Source: CAWKPF01 sp963851415
GTDB taxonomy: Bacteria; Acidobacteriota; Thermoanaerobaculia; Multivoradales; Multivoraceae
DNA length: 64,000 nucleotides
Reading direction: 5' to 3'
Assembly: GCA_963851415.1 (NCBI GenBank)
Contig: CAWKPF010000002.1
Coordinates: 3,038,001-3,102,000 of the forward strand
The notes under the pieces are model-generated. The model saw only the letters and a list, made by a program, of their open reading frames with translations, did not search any database and was not told the DNA's origin. Positions within the stretch are counted from its first letter, which is position 1. The number at the start of each line of letters is the position of its first letter. Positions 51,401 to 60,272 of the stretch are shown here, one piece after another. Both the position numbers and the translations under genes were made by a program.

Positions 51401-53854
51401 ATGCGTCTGCTCGACCGAAAGGGAGTCGTTCTCTGGCTGGTGCTCGGCTTGCTTGCCGCGCTGGCCCTGGGATGGCTGTATCCGCGGCTCTTTCCCTATC
51501 GCTACGATCGGTGGGCGGTCTCGAAGGGCGAGGCGGTCGATATTGCCCTGGAACGTCTGCTCGATCTGGGCGACCCGATCGATCGTCCGTACGTGACGGC
51601 CTCGCTGATCTCCGATCAGGAGCTGGAGGTGCGCTTGATCACCGCCAGCGGTGCTCACGTGCAAGAGGGGTATGGAGACAGCCGTCTGTCCTGGGGCCTG
51701 CACTACTGGTTGGTGCGGCTCTACGAGCGCGGCGCCCCCAATCAGGAGTGGTCCTACGAGGCGAGAGTCGCTCTGGATGGCACCGTGACCGGGCTACGCC
51801 GAGGAACTCCCCTCGAACGGGAGGGGCCGACGGCGATCCCGCTGGTCGAGGCCAGACTGCGTGCCGGGCGCTTTCTCGAGGAGCAGGGCATCGACCTGGC
51901 GGACTATCACGCACCGGTTGATCGAACGATCCAGCGCGAGCAACGAAACGATCTGTACCTACGTTACCTCGACCGCGAACGGCTGCTCGGGGACGATCTT
52001 CAGTACGGGGTCGAGGTCCGGTTTTCAGGCAGCGATCTGAGCGGCTTCACGTCCTGGAGCGACGATCCTGCGGTGCGCGATATCGCTCCGCCCCTGCAGC
52101 GGATTCAGCTGTTCCAGACCGCCTGGCTGTTCATCATCTTCTTGCTGGTTCCGTGCAGCGCGATTGCCTTCGTGCGTCGCTACCACGAGGGGCACGTCGG
52201 CGTCAGTCGCGGCGTGCAGGTCTTTGCGCTCGTCTTCGGTTCGCTGGCGATCGTCTTGCTGCTGACCGCGCGCGGAGCGGTCGAGGGCTCGGCGTTCGGG
52301 ACCCTGACCCGGGGCCAGACCACCTGGGTATGGATCGCGCTCCAGCTGATGGTCTACATTCCCGCAGTGGCGACCCTGGCCTTCATCGGTTGGAGCCTGG
52401 GCGAGTCCTTGTGCCGTGGTTCCTGGCGGAGCAAGCTCGCGGCCGCCGATGCGGTTTTTCGTGGCTCTTTTCTCAATGGCACGGTCGCCTCTTCGGCACT
52501 GCGCGGCTCGGCCTCAGGGCTGGCGATCGCGGCGGCACTGCTCGGAGCGTCCTTCGCGTTGAGCCGAGCGGAAGTGGCAGCGGCTCCCGCGTCGTTCTTG
52601 ACCGGGCCGTGGTGGGAGCACTCCGCATTGCCCGGAGTGGGGCTCCTGCTGATCTGCCTGGCCTATTCGCTCACCCATACGGTGTTCGGATATCTGTTGC
52701 CGCTTCCCTGGTTGGTCGACCGTGTGGGCCGGTGGCCGGCCGCGGTCATCGTCGCGGTGGCGACGGCGCTGGTGTTCGCGCCCCCCCTGCTTCTGCTGCC
52801 CGTCGGGTGGGGTGTCCCGCTGTGGATCGCGGCCTCTGGGGCACTGGTGGCGCTGTTCCTGCGCTACGACATCCTGACGGTCTTCCTGGCCTCGTTGGTG
52901 AGCACCGTGGTTCTGGGGGCCCTGCCGCTGTTGACCGCCATCGATCCTGGCCTTCAGTTCCAGGGATGGCTTGCCTGCCTCGTGTCGACCACTCCTCTGT
53001 GGCTCAGCCTGCGTCGCCTGGGCTCCCAGGAGCGCTTCACCTATGCCTGGGACGACGTGCCGCCGCACGTGCGCCGCATCGCCGAGCGAGAGCGCCAGAG
53101 GGTCGAGCTCGAGACGGCCCGCCGGATCCAGAGCTCCATCTTGCCCGAACTGCCCGCGACCCTGGCCGGGGTGGCGCTGGCGTACCGGTATCTGCCCGCG
53201 ACCGAGGTCGGGGGCGACTTCTACGACGTGCTGGCTCTCGAAGATGGACGGCTTTCGGTAGCGATCGGCGACGTGGCAGGTCATGGGGTCTCCAGTGGCC
53301 TGGTGATGTCGATGGCGCGCTCGGCGCTGGCCGTGCAGGTGAGCTTTCAGCCAGAAGTCGAGGCGGTGTTCCGGACCCTGAATCGGGTGGTGTACCAGAG
53401 CGCCCGACAGCGACTCCTGACGACGCTCTGCTATGCCCTGATCGACCCGCAGAGGCGAGAGCTGATCTATGCCAGTGCAGGCCACCTCTATCCGTACCGG
53501 GTCAGTACCGAAGGTGATGTGCACGCCCTCGAGTCGGTGGCCTATCCGTTGGGTGTGCGTTCGGAGCTCGATATCGAGATTCGACGTGCAAAGCTCGGCG
53601 AGGGCGACAGTATCTTCCTCTCCAGCGATGGTCTGGTCGAGGCCTGTCGCATCGACAGCGAGGAGATGTTCGGCTTCGATCGTCTCGAAGAGAGCCTCGC
53701 CCGGCACGCCTACAAGAGTGCCGAGGGAATCGTCGGCGGGGTGCTCGACGACCTCGACGATTTCGTGGGCAATGGTGCCCCTCCGGACCCGCACTACTAC
53801 GAGCGTGCGGACGACCTCACGGTCCTGGTACTGACCCTTCCCAGAGCCTCCTGA
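51401..53854 (+). CDS. Multi-pass membrane SpoIIE/RsbU-type PP2C phosphatase
   Basis: An 817-aa protein. One helix (residues about 10-28) is followed by an extracytoplasmic region of about 205 residues, then eight or so helices (about 237-560), and a cytoplasmic PP2C phosphatase (565-817). The phosphatase is complete: ETARRIQSSILPELP linker, ATEVGGDFYDVLALEDG, IGDVAGHGVSSGLVMSMARS, IYASAGHLYP, FLSSDGLVEA and RADDLTVLVL, keeping the metal-binding aspartates. The polytopic middle (LAYSLTHTVFGYLLPLPWLV) loosely recalls CPBP-like proteins, but no protease motif is evident. A likely target is a phosphorylated STAS protein. GTG at 51398 is an alternative start. Confidence 0.9.
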   Translation: MRLLDRKGVVLWLVLGLLAALALGWLYPRLFPYRYDRWAVSKGEAVDIALERLLDLGDPIDRPYVTASLISDQELEVRLITASGAHVQEGYGDSRLSWGLHYWLVRLYERGAPNQEWSYEARVALDGTVTGLRRGTPLEREGPTAIPLVEARLRAGRFLEEQGIDLADYHAPVDRTIQREQRNDLYLRYLDRERLLGDDLQYGVEVRFSGSDLSGFTSWSDDPAVRDIAPPLQRIQLFQTAWLFIIFLLVPCSAIAFVRRYHEGHVGVSRGVQVFALVFGSLAIVLLLTARGAVEGSAFGTLTRGQTTWVWIALQLMVYIPAVATLAFIGWSLGESLCRGSWRSKLAAADAVFRGSFLNGTVASSALRGSASGLAIAAALLGASFALSRAEVAAAPASFLTGPWWEHSALPGVGLLLICLAYSLTHTVFGYLLPLPWLVDRVGRWPAAVIVAVATALVFAPPLLLLPVGWGVPLWIAASGALVALFLRYDILTVFLASLVSTVVLGALPLLTAIDPGLQFQGWLACLVSTTPLWLSLRRLGSQERFTYAWDDVPPHVRRIAERERQRVELETARRIQSSILPELPATLAGVALAYRYLPATEVGGDFYDVLALEDGRLSVAIGDVAGHGVSSGLVMSMARSALAVQVSFQPEVEAVFRTLNRVVYQSARQRLLTTLCYALIDPQRRELIYASAGHLYPYRVSTEGDVHALESVAYPLGVRSELDIEIRRAKLGEGDSIFLSSDGLVEACRIDSEEMFGFDRLEESLARHAYKSAEGIVGGVLDDLDDFVGNGAPPDPHYYERADDLTVLVLTLPRAS

Positions 53855-53921
53855 GCCGGTCGGGTCCGATCGCGAAATGCCGGACGGTTGCGCCGGAGGG
53901 CCGAATCGAGGCCGCAAAGCC

Positions 53922-53930
53922 TGATAAGAT
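53922..53930 (+). promoter_or_regulatory. Possible extended -10 of sucCD
   Basis: TGA TAAGAT, with no clear -35, in the 277-base gap before sucC. It would give a long leader of about 195 bases. The gap has several GC-rich inverted segments but nothing I can name. Confidence 0.3.
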
Positions 53931-54131
53931 CCGCGCTCCGCCGGATGCGACAGCTCCCCAGCGACCGCTCCTGACTCTCGTGACGGTCCGTCGGGATTTC
54001 GCGCCCGGGGGCCCCAGAATGTGGGTCGCGGGCCGGCACCGTTTCCGATTCCGCGGCAGCGCGCGGGGGTGGGCGCCGAACTTCGGCAGATCTTCCGGCG
54101 ACGACAGTGATCCTGCTTCGAGGAGAGAACT

Positions 54132-55301
54132 TTGAAGATCCATGAATACCAGGCAAAAGAGATCCTGCGTCGCCACGGCGCCGTGACGCCCCAGGGGCGT
54201 GTCATCGAGAAGGCGGATCAGGCGAGAGAAATCTGCGAGGAGCTGGGCGGCCGTTGCGTCGTCAAGGCGCAGATCCATGCTGGCGGTCGCGGCAAGGGTG
54301 GGGGCGTGAAGGTCGCGTCCTCGCCGGACGAGGCGGAGCGGCTCGCGGGCGAGATCCTGGGCATGCAGCTCGTTACACCGCAGACCGGCCCGGAAGGCCA
54401 GCGAGTGAAGAAGGTGCTGATCGAAGAGGCGCTCGACATCGATCGGGAGCTCTATCTGGCCGTTCTGCTCGATCGGGACGTGGGAAAGCCCCTGGTGATG
54501 GCTTCGGCAGCCGGGGGCATGGACATCGAAGAGGTGGCCTCCTCGGATCCGTCGGCGATTCTTCGCCAGTGGTTCGACCCCCACCTCGGAATTCAGTCCT
54601 TCCAGACCCGGCTGCTCGCCGACGGGCTGCGCCTCGAGGGCAAGACCGCCAAGCAGGCGGCGAGGATGATTCGCTCGTTGACCCAGGCCTACCTCGACAC
54701 GGACGCTTCGCTCGCAGAGATCAACCCGTTGATGATCACGAAGGCCGGCGACGTCTACGCACTCGACGCCAAGATGAACTTCGACGACAACGCACTGTTT
54801 CGGCAGAAGGAGATCGCCGAGCTGCGAGATCTCGCCGAAGAGAACGATCTCGAGGTGGAAGCAGGCAAGTACGGTCTGAGCTACATCAAGCTGGATGGCA
54901 ACATTGGCTGCATGGTCAACGGCGCCGGGCTCGCCATGGCGACGATGGACATCATCAAGCTCTACGGCAGTGAGCCGGCAAACTTCCTCGACGTCGGTGG
55001 CTCGGCCAGTCAGGAAGCGGTCACTGGCGCCTTCAAGATCCTGATCTCCGATCCGACGGTCGAGGCGGTGCTGATCAACATCTTCGGAGGGATCGCTCGG
55101 ACCGATCGCATTGCGCGTGGTGTGGTGGCCGCGATCGAGGAGCTCGGCAACGTCACGATGCCGGTGGTGGTACGCCTCGAAGGCACCAACGTAGAGGAGG
55201 GTCGCAAGGTGCTTCGCGAAGCCGACTTCGACTTCATCGTGGCCGATCACATGGCTGACGCCGCCGAGAAAGTCGTCGCCGCAGTCGGAGGAGGAAAGTA
55301 A
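54132..55301 (+). CDS. sucC: Succinyl-CoA synthetase subunit beta
   Basis: A 389-aa ATP-grasp subunit that binds the nucleotide and succinate and makes ATP or GTP from succinyl-CoA. It starts MKIHEYQAKEILRRHGAVTP, with QIHAGGRGKGGGVKVA, EINPLMITKAGDVYALDAKM and the GCMVNGAGLAMATMDIIKLY region of the ligand interface. The start is TTG at 54132 after an AGGAGAG ribosome site. The stop overlaps the sucD start as TAATG. Length is normal. Confidence 0.97.
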   Translation: MKIHEYQAKEILRRHGAVTPQGRVIEKADQAREICEELGGRCVVKAQIHAGGRGKGGGVKVASSPDEAERLAGEILGMQLVTPQTGPEGQRVKKVLIEEALDIDRELYLAVLLDRDVGKPLVMASAAGGMDIEEVASSDPSAILRQWFDPHLGIQSFQTRLLADGLRLEGKTAKQAARMIRSLTQAYLDTDASLAEINPLMITKAGDVYALDAKMNFDDNALFRQKEIAELRDLAEENDLEVEAGKYGLSYIKLDGNIGCMVNGAGLAMATMDIIKLYGSEPANFLDVGGSASQEAVTGAFKILISDPTVEAVLINIFGGIARTDRIARGVVAAIEELGNVTMPVVVRLEGTNVEEGRKVLREADFDFIVADHMADAAEKVVAAVGGGK

Positions 55302-56170
55302 TGGCAGTTCTGGTCAACAAGGACACGCGGCTCATCGTTCAGGGCATTACTGGCAAGGAGGGCCTCTTCCATGCCATGGGATGTCGAGACTACGGTACTG
55401 AAGTGGTCGGAGGTGTGACTCCCGGCAAGGGTGGTCAGACGATCGAGGGCTTCCACGTGTGGAACTCGGTCGAGCAGGCGCGTCGCGCTTCAGAGGCCAA
55501 CGTGTCGATGATCTTCGTGCCGCCTCCCTTCGCCGCCGACGCGATCATGGAATCAGCGGCGGCTGGAATCGAGCTCGTGGTGTGCATTACCGAGGGCGTG
55601 CCGGTGAACGACATGCTCGCGGTGAAGTCGTTCTTGCGCGACTATCCACGAACTCGCCTGATCGGCCCCAACTGCCCCGGCGTCATGTCGCCCGGTCTGG
55701 CCAAGGTCGGCATCATGCCCGGCCATATCCACAAGCAGGGCAAGGTCGGTGTGATCAGCCGCAGTGGCACCCTCACCTATGAGGCGGTGTGGCAACTCAG
55801 CAATCTCGACATCGGCCAGTCGACCTGTATCGGCATCGGCGGCGATCCGATCAATGGCACCAACTTCATCGATGCGCTGGCGCTGTTCAAGGACGACGAA
55901 GACACCGAGGCCGTGATCTTGATCGGGGAGATCGGGGGCAGCGCCGAAGAGGAAGCGGCGGCCTGGATCAAGAAGAACTTCACGAAGCCGGTCGTGAGCT
56001 TCATCGCTGGCGCTACGGCGCCCCCGGGCCGCAGAATGGGTCACGCGGGAGCGATCGTCGCGGGCGGCAAAGGTACCGCCGACGAGAAGAAGCGGGCTCT
56101 GCATGCGGCGGGAGTCGCCGTGGCCGACTCTCCGGCGGAGCTGGGCTCGACGCTCGCAGCTGCGCTCTAG
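55301..56170 (+). CDS. sucD: Succinyl-CoA synthetase subunit alpha
   Basis: A 289-aa subunit binding CoA and carrying the phosphohistidine. The Rossmann domain starts MAVLVNKDTRLIVQGITGKEG; LIGPNCPGVMSPG and GVISRSGTLTYEAVWQLS follow. The active histidine is in RRMGHAGAIVAGGKGTADEK (His248). It is translated with sucC through a TAATG overlap and followed by ndk after 110 bases. Confidence 0.97.
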   Translation: MAVLVNKDTRLIVQGITGKEGLFHAMGCRDYGTEVVGGVTPGKGGQTIEGFHVWNSVEQARRASEANVSMIFVPPPFAADAIMESAAAGIELVVCITEGVPVNDMLAVKSFLRDYPRTRLIGPNCPGVMSPGLAKVGIMPGHIHKQGKVGVISRSGTLTYEAVWQLSNLDIGQSTCIGIGGDPINGTNFIDALALFKDDEDTEAVILIGEIGGSAEEEAAAWIKKNFTKPVVSFIAGATAPPGRRMGHAGAIVAGGKGTADEKKRALHAAGVAVADSPAELGSTLAAAL

Positions 56171-56280
56171 AGCTGGGAGACTCGGACCGGAAGAAGTCGT
56201 CCGGAGAATGGCCGAACAGAACCGGCTCGCCGTTCTCCCTCAATCGATCCATCCAAGACCCATCAGGAGATTCTCACGCC

Positions 56281-56694
56281 ATGGAAAGAACACTCACCAT
56301 TGTCAAACCCGACAGTGTCAAAGCCGGCAACCTCGGCAACATCCTCGCCCATCTCGAGAGGGAAGGCTTTCGCATCGTCGCTCTTCGCATGACGCATCTT
56401 GGCCAGGCCGAAGCCGAAGGCTTCTATGCCGTGCACCGGGAGCGTCCCTTCTTCGGGGAGCTCGTCGAGTTCATGACCAGCGGGCCCTGCGTTCCAGTGG
56501 TGCTCGAGCGTGAGAACGCGGTGGCTCACCTGCGTGAGGTGATGGGTGCGACCGACTCTACCCAGGCGGCAGAGGGCACGGTGCGCAATCTGTACGGCAC
56601 CGACATCCAGAACAATGCGATTCACGGGAGCGATTCGGCCGAGAACGCTGCGCTCGAGCAGGCCTTCTTCTTTGCGGGGTGCGATCGGCTCTGA
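56281..56694 (+). CDS. ndk: Nucleoside diphosphate kinase
   Basis: A 137-aa NDK, which balances nucleoside triphosphate pools. MERTLTIVKPDSVKAGNLGN, the RPFFGELVEFMTSGP segment, and the phosphohistidine in NAIHGSDSAENAALE (His115) are all present. Its placement next to sucC-sucD, whose product may be GTP or ATP, is common in bacteria. The ATG at 56281 gives the usual family start. It converges with tnaA. Confidence 0.97.
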   Translation: MERTLTIVKPDSVKAGNLGNILAHLEREGFRIVALRMTHLGQAEAEGFYAVHRERPFFGELVEFMTSGPCVPVVLERENAVAHLREVMGATDSTQAAEGTVRNLYGTDIQNNAIHGSDSAENAALEQAFFFAGCDRL

Positions 56695-56722
56695 CCGGTT
56701 CAGCCCCGATTGTCGCCAGGTG

Positions 56723-58090
56723 TCAGCCGATCGGCTCGAGGTCGGCACTGAAGTGACGGAGGTAGGGAGGCTCCTTGACGATTCGATAGCCCGGGATCTG
56801 CTCTTTCTTCTGTGCCAGCCGCTCTGCGACCTCGATCACGTAGTCGACGTGAGCCTGGGTGTAGACGCGGCGAGGGACGGCGAGGCGCAGGAGCTCGAGC
56901 CGGGCTCCCGGGAACATCAGGCTCCCCACCTCCACCCCCCTGACCCCGCCCTCGAGGTAGAGGGCGGCGGCCAGCGCGTGACCCGGAAACCGCTCCTTCG
57001 GAACATGGGAGAGAAAGTCGCCTGCATCCAGGTAGACGGCATGACCTCCCGGGGGCTGCACGACCGGGACCCCGACCTCCTCGAGCCGCTCTGCGAAGTA
57101 GGCGATGCTGCGGGTTCGATAGCGTAGGTAGTCGATGTCGATCGACTCTTCGAGTCCAACTGCCAGCGCCTCGAGGTCCCTCCCGGCGAGTCCGCCGTAG
57201 GTGGGGAAACCCTCCCCCAGGATCAGCTCGTTGCGGAACCGCTCCGCTTCCTGTTCGTCTCGGGTGGCGAGCAGCCCTCCCATGTTCACGATGCCGTCCT
57301 TCTTGGCGGACATCCAGAAGCCGTCGCAGCGATCGAAGAGCTGGCGTGCGATGTCGTGGGGCGAGACCTCGGCCCAACCCGGCTCGCGAGTGTGGATGAA
57401 CCAGGCGTTCTCGGCGAAGCGAGCGGCGTCGAGATAGAAGGGCACCCCCGCAGCCTTGCACCGTTCGCTGACCGCGATCAGGTTGGCCATGCTCACAGGC
57501 TGTCCGCCGGCGGCATTGTTGGTCATGGTGAGCATGACCATTCCGATCTCGTTGCGCCGCTCGGCCAGGTAGCGGTCGAGCTCCCCGAGATCCATGTCTC
57601 CCTTGAAGGGAGAGCGATCGCGCGGATCCCCAGCCTCCGGCACAGGGATGTCGATCGCCTGCGCTCCGGCCTGCTCGACGTTGGCTCGGGTGGTATCGAA
57701 GTGAGTGTTGTTGAGAATGATCTGTCCCTGCTCGAATGCGGTGCGGGCCAGGATTCGCTCGGCCGCACGGCCCTGGTGGACCGGGAAGATGAACGGGAGC
57801 CCGGTGAGCTCTTGAACGACGGCCTCGAGGCGGAAGAAGGAGCGCGAGCCGGCATAGCTCTCGTCTCCCACCATGAGCGCGCCCCATTGCCGCGCGCTCA
57901 TCGCGCCGGTGCCAGAATCGGTGAGCAGATCGATGGTCACCTGATCGGCACGGAGGCGAAACAGATTGTGTCCGGCCTCCTCGAGAGCCGCTTCGCGCTC
58001 TTCGCGAGTCAGAAGAGGGATCTCCTCGACCGCCTTGATGCGGAAGGGCTCGATGATGGTTCGAAATTGCCAGGGCTCCATCGTCATCAC
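56723..58090 (-). CDS. tnaA: Tryptophanase (tryptophan indole-lyase)
   Basis: A 455-aa beta-eliminating lyase, PLP-dependent. The PLP lysine is in MSAKKDGIVNMGGLL (Lys264). Three positions that separate tryptophanase from tyrosine phenol-lyase favour tryptophanase: HFDTT has Asp where phenol-lyase has Thr, GVEVGS lacks the phenol-binding Arg, and LRHFSADLEPI has His where phenol-lyase has Phe. These residue roles come from general knowledge of the E. coli and Citrobacter enzymes. It would split tryptophan to indole, pyruvate and ammonia. ATG at 58090 is used; a second ATG three codons later is possible. No tnaC leader peptide or permease is adjacent. Confidence 0.88.
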   Translation of the reverse strand: MMTMEPWQFRTIIEPFRIKAVEEIPLLTREEREAALEEAGHNLFRLRADQVTIDLLTDSGTGAMSARQWGALMVGDESYAGSRSFFRLEAVVQELTGLPFIFPVHQGRAAERILARTAFEQGQIILNNTHFDTTRANVEQAGAQAIDIPVPEAGDPRDRSPFKGDMDLGELDRYLAERRNEIGMVMLTMTNNAAGGQPVSMANLIAVSERCKAAGVPFYLDAARFAENAWFIHTREPGWAEVSPHDIARQLFDRCDGFWMSAKKDGIVNMGGLLATRDEQEAERFRNELILGEGFPTYGGLAGRDLEALAVGLEESIDIDYLRYRTRSIAYFAERLEEVGVPVVQPPGGHAVYLDAGDFLSHVPKERFPGHALAAALYLEGGVRGVEVGSLMFPGARLELLRLAVPRRVYTQAHVDYVIEVAERLAQKKEQIPGYRIVKEPPYLRHFSADLEPIG

Positions 58091-58106
58091 CTCTGTCGTC
58101 TTGGAT

Positions 58107-58904
58107 TCATTGGCTCAGCTGCTCGTACTGCACGACCACCTGGGTCCCCTCGATCCCGGTGCCCCTGGCGACCGTCACGAAGAGTTTCGCGCTGTCCTGC
58201 CCGCGCTTGGCGTCGAGGGCCTCGCGGTCGATCTCGGATGTGGTCATGCTACTGCTTTCGATCTCGAAGCCGGCTTCTTCCAGAGCTCTTCGGTAGAAGG
58301 CCGCGAGATCCTCGACGCTCTCCTCACTCGAGAAGGTGAAGGCCCCACTGGTGCCCTCCTGGTTCGAGGAGGCGAACGTGGTCTGCGGTTGCGCTCCCGG
58401 TGGTAGCGGTACCCAGCTCGGGATGTCGCCTTCTCCCCCCAGGCGCGCCTCGAAGTCCGTTCCCCTGACCACCACGCCTCCGTCTTCCTCGGCCGTGAGC
58501 TCGACGCTCTGGCTCTCCCCGTCGCGGTTCGTGGTCGTGATGCGGGCGCCGTCTTCGCCGTCGAAGGTGATGCTGCCCTCGTCGCCGCTGCCGGTCGTCC
58601 AGCGGAATCGTCCCTCGGCGATGTCGTCGAAGTCGAGCGTCGCGACCTCGTCGTTCGTACGATTGCGAATGGTCATGGTCCCGGCTTCGTCGTCGGTGGA
58701 GACGAGCTCGAGATCCGGGTTGGCGCGCACGAAGAGCTCGGCCGCCGTTCGGGCCGGGTTGGCCTCGAGCTCCTCGACGAAGTCACCGGCTTTCTTCGCC
58801 ACGAAGAATCCGCCGGCCGTCAGCGCCACCGAGGCGACGACTAAGAGGCAGCCGCAACCCATCGCAATCCAGCCCCAGACCGGGATGCTCTTCTTTTCGT
58901 TCAT
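58107..58904 (-). CDS. Unknown protein with one membrane anchor and acidic exterior
   Basis: A 265-aa protein I do not recognise. A short cytoplasmic start (MNEKKSIPVWGW) leads into one helix (residues about 10-33, IAMGCGCLLVVASVALTAGG). The remaining 230 residues are acidic and likely outside the membrane: a beta-rich part with many Asp/Glu/Gly and Thr (FDDIAEGRFRWTTGSGDEGS) and a C-terminal part (SSEESVEDLAAFYRRALEEA) that looks like a small alpha/beta domain. A GGAG ribosome site precedes the ATG at 58904; an alternative ATG lies at 58934. It is followed 16 bases later by tnaA, so the two may be cotranscribed. Confidence 0.8.
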   Translation of the reverse strand: MNEKKSIPVWGWIAMGCGCLLVVASVALTAGGFFVAKKAGDFVEELEANPARTAAELFVRANPDLELVSTDDEAGTMTIRNRTNDEVATLDFDDIAEGRFRWTTGSGDEGSITFDGEDGARITTTNRDGESQSVELTAEEDGGVVVRGTDFEARLGGEGDIPSWVPLPPGAQPQTTFASSNQEGTSGAFTFSSEESVEDLAAFYRRALEEAGFEIESSSMTTSEIDREALDAKRGQDSAKLFVTVARGTGIEGTQVVVQYEQLSQ

Positions 58905-58970
58905 TGGGACGATGTCTCCGTGTTGTGCTTTCATTGAGAGGATCTCGTCTCCGAGGATACAGAGTTCAGG

Positions 58971-59903
58971 GTGGCGACCGACAGAGAAAAGGGAGTTGTC
59001 GTGGCCGAGCCGAAGCGCCCAAGGGCCGCCGGGATCTATCGATATGAAGAGCTCGAGCTGTCTGGAGAGGCCGAGCTCGCTGCCAGGCGTATGGAGGCTC
59101 GCGCGCGAGAACCGGCCAGCCGGGCGATGTTCGAGGAGCTGGTGGCACCCCTGCTTCCAGAGGCCGAGGCGCGAGTTCTGGAGATGGGCTGCGGCAGCGG
59201 TGCTCTGTCGCGGCGAATTCTGAGGAGGCGACAGGGCGCCCGGGTCGACGCTGTCGACAAGAGCGACACCATGGTGCGCACGACCCGCGCTCTGGCTCGA
59301 CGAGAAGGGGTGGAAGCGCGTCTGAGAGTCGACGTCTGGGATGCCGGAGTGCCGGAACGCTTTCCCTTTGCCGGGGAGCAGCGCTACGACCTCGTGGTGA
59401 GCTCCGTGATGGTCCCCTATCTGGCCCCGGGCGAGGTCGAGCGACTGGTCGAGCGGCTCTCTTCGTTGCTGGCTGCGAACGGAGTGCTCGCCTTCGTCGA
59501 GCAGGATCTTCAAACCGATGCGCTGCACTTCCCCGATCCGGAGCTCCGGGCCCGAGTGTTCGCAAAGGACGACAGAGTGATCGGCCCCCATTGCGGCCTC
59601 GGCCTTCGGGCGATTCTCCGCGACGCGGGCCTCGAGCCTTTGGCGCCGTGCAGCTTCCTCTGGACCGTGGACAGATACGGGCCGTACCTGAAAGACCTGC
59701 TCGGCCGCATGGCCGATGACGCACTCTCCGTGGGTCGCATCGAAGCCGATGAGCGAGCACGGTGGAGCGTAGAGCTCGATCGTCTCGCGGCGAGGGGAGA
59801 GTTCTCCTATTCACTCCTCTACCATCGCATCGCGGGCCGCAGATCGGAGAGGCGGGGAGCCGCAGGGTCCGTTCGGCGAAGGGTGAAGCTCGTAGGGAAG
59901 TAG
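58971..59903 (+). CDS. Class I SAM-dependent methyltransferase
   Basis: A 310-aa methyltransferase. SAM motif I is VLEMGCGSGALSRRILRRRQ near residue 65, followed by AVDKSDTMVRTTRALARREG and the post-motifs YDLVVSSVMVPYLAPGEVER and NGVLAFVEQDLQTDAL. It resembles small-molecule methyltransferases of the UbiE type; the substrate is unknown. The start is GTG at 58971; a later GTG around residue 10 is possible because the first ten residues are not conserved-looking. The C-terminal 60 residues are basic. Confidence 0.83.
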   Translation: MATDREKGVVVAEPKRPRAAGIYRYEELELSGEAELAARRMEARAREPASRAMFEELVAPLLPEAEARVLEMGCGSGALSRRILRRRQGARVDAVDKSDTMVRTTRALARREGVEARLRVDVWDAGVPERFPFAGEQRYDLVVSSVMVPYLAPGEVERLVERLSSLLAANGVLAFVEQDLQTDALHFPDPELRARVFAKDDRVIGPHCGLGLRAILRDAGLEPLAPCSFLWTVDRYGPYLKDLLGRMADDALSVGRIEADERARWSVELDRLAARGEFSYSLLYHRIAGRRSERRGAAGSVRRRVKLVGK

Positions 59904-59993
59904 GGGAAAGCTCTTCTTGTGCCCGCAGGCGAAAGACCCCCAGGATGAGATCAGCCGAGCAAGCGGATTGCCTCGGGAATCAGGAGGAATGCG

Positions 59994-60257
59994 ATGGTCA
60001 CCAAGAACAGTGTCATCGACGAGCTATTCCAGACGGTGGAGACGCTGCGTGACGAGCTCGAAGTCCAGCTGCATCTCGCCAAGGCCGACTCCAAGGACGA
60101 ATGGAAGCGCCTCGAGAAGCGTTACCAGGAGGCCAAGCGCAAGCGGGGCCCGGTCACGGAGACGATCGACGAGACCGCCAAGGGCGTCTGGTCGGGTCTG
60201 GAACAGAGTCTCGAGGAGCTGCGGGACGGGTATCGCAAGCTTCGCGACCTGATCTGA
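59994..60257 (+). CDS. Small charged helical protein
   Basis: An 87-aa protein without cysteines or a signal peptide, almost wholly predicted helix with heptad-like pattern (DELFQTVETLRDELEVQLHL, DEWKRLEKRYQEAKRKR, SLEELRDGYRKLRDLI). I do not recognise the family. An AGGAGG-like ribosome site precedes the ATG, and third-position bias matches neighbouring genes, which supports a real gene. It could be a small stress or structural protein, but function is not inferable. Confidence 0.7.
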   Translation: MVTKNSVIDELFQTVETLRDELEVQLHLAKADSKDEWKRLEKRYQEAKRKRGPVTETIDETAKGVWSGLEQSLEELRDGYRKLRDLI

Positions 60258-60272
60258 GCTCCCCCTGGGGCC

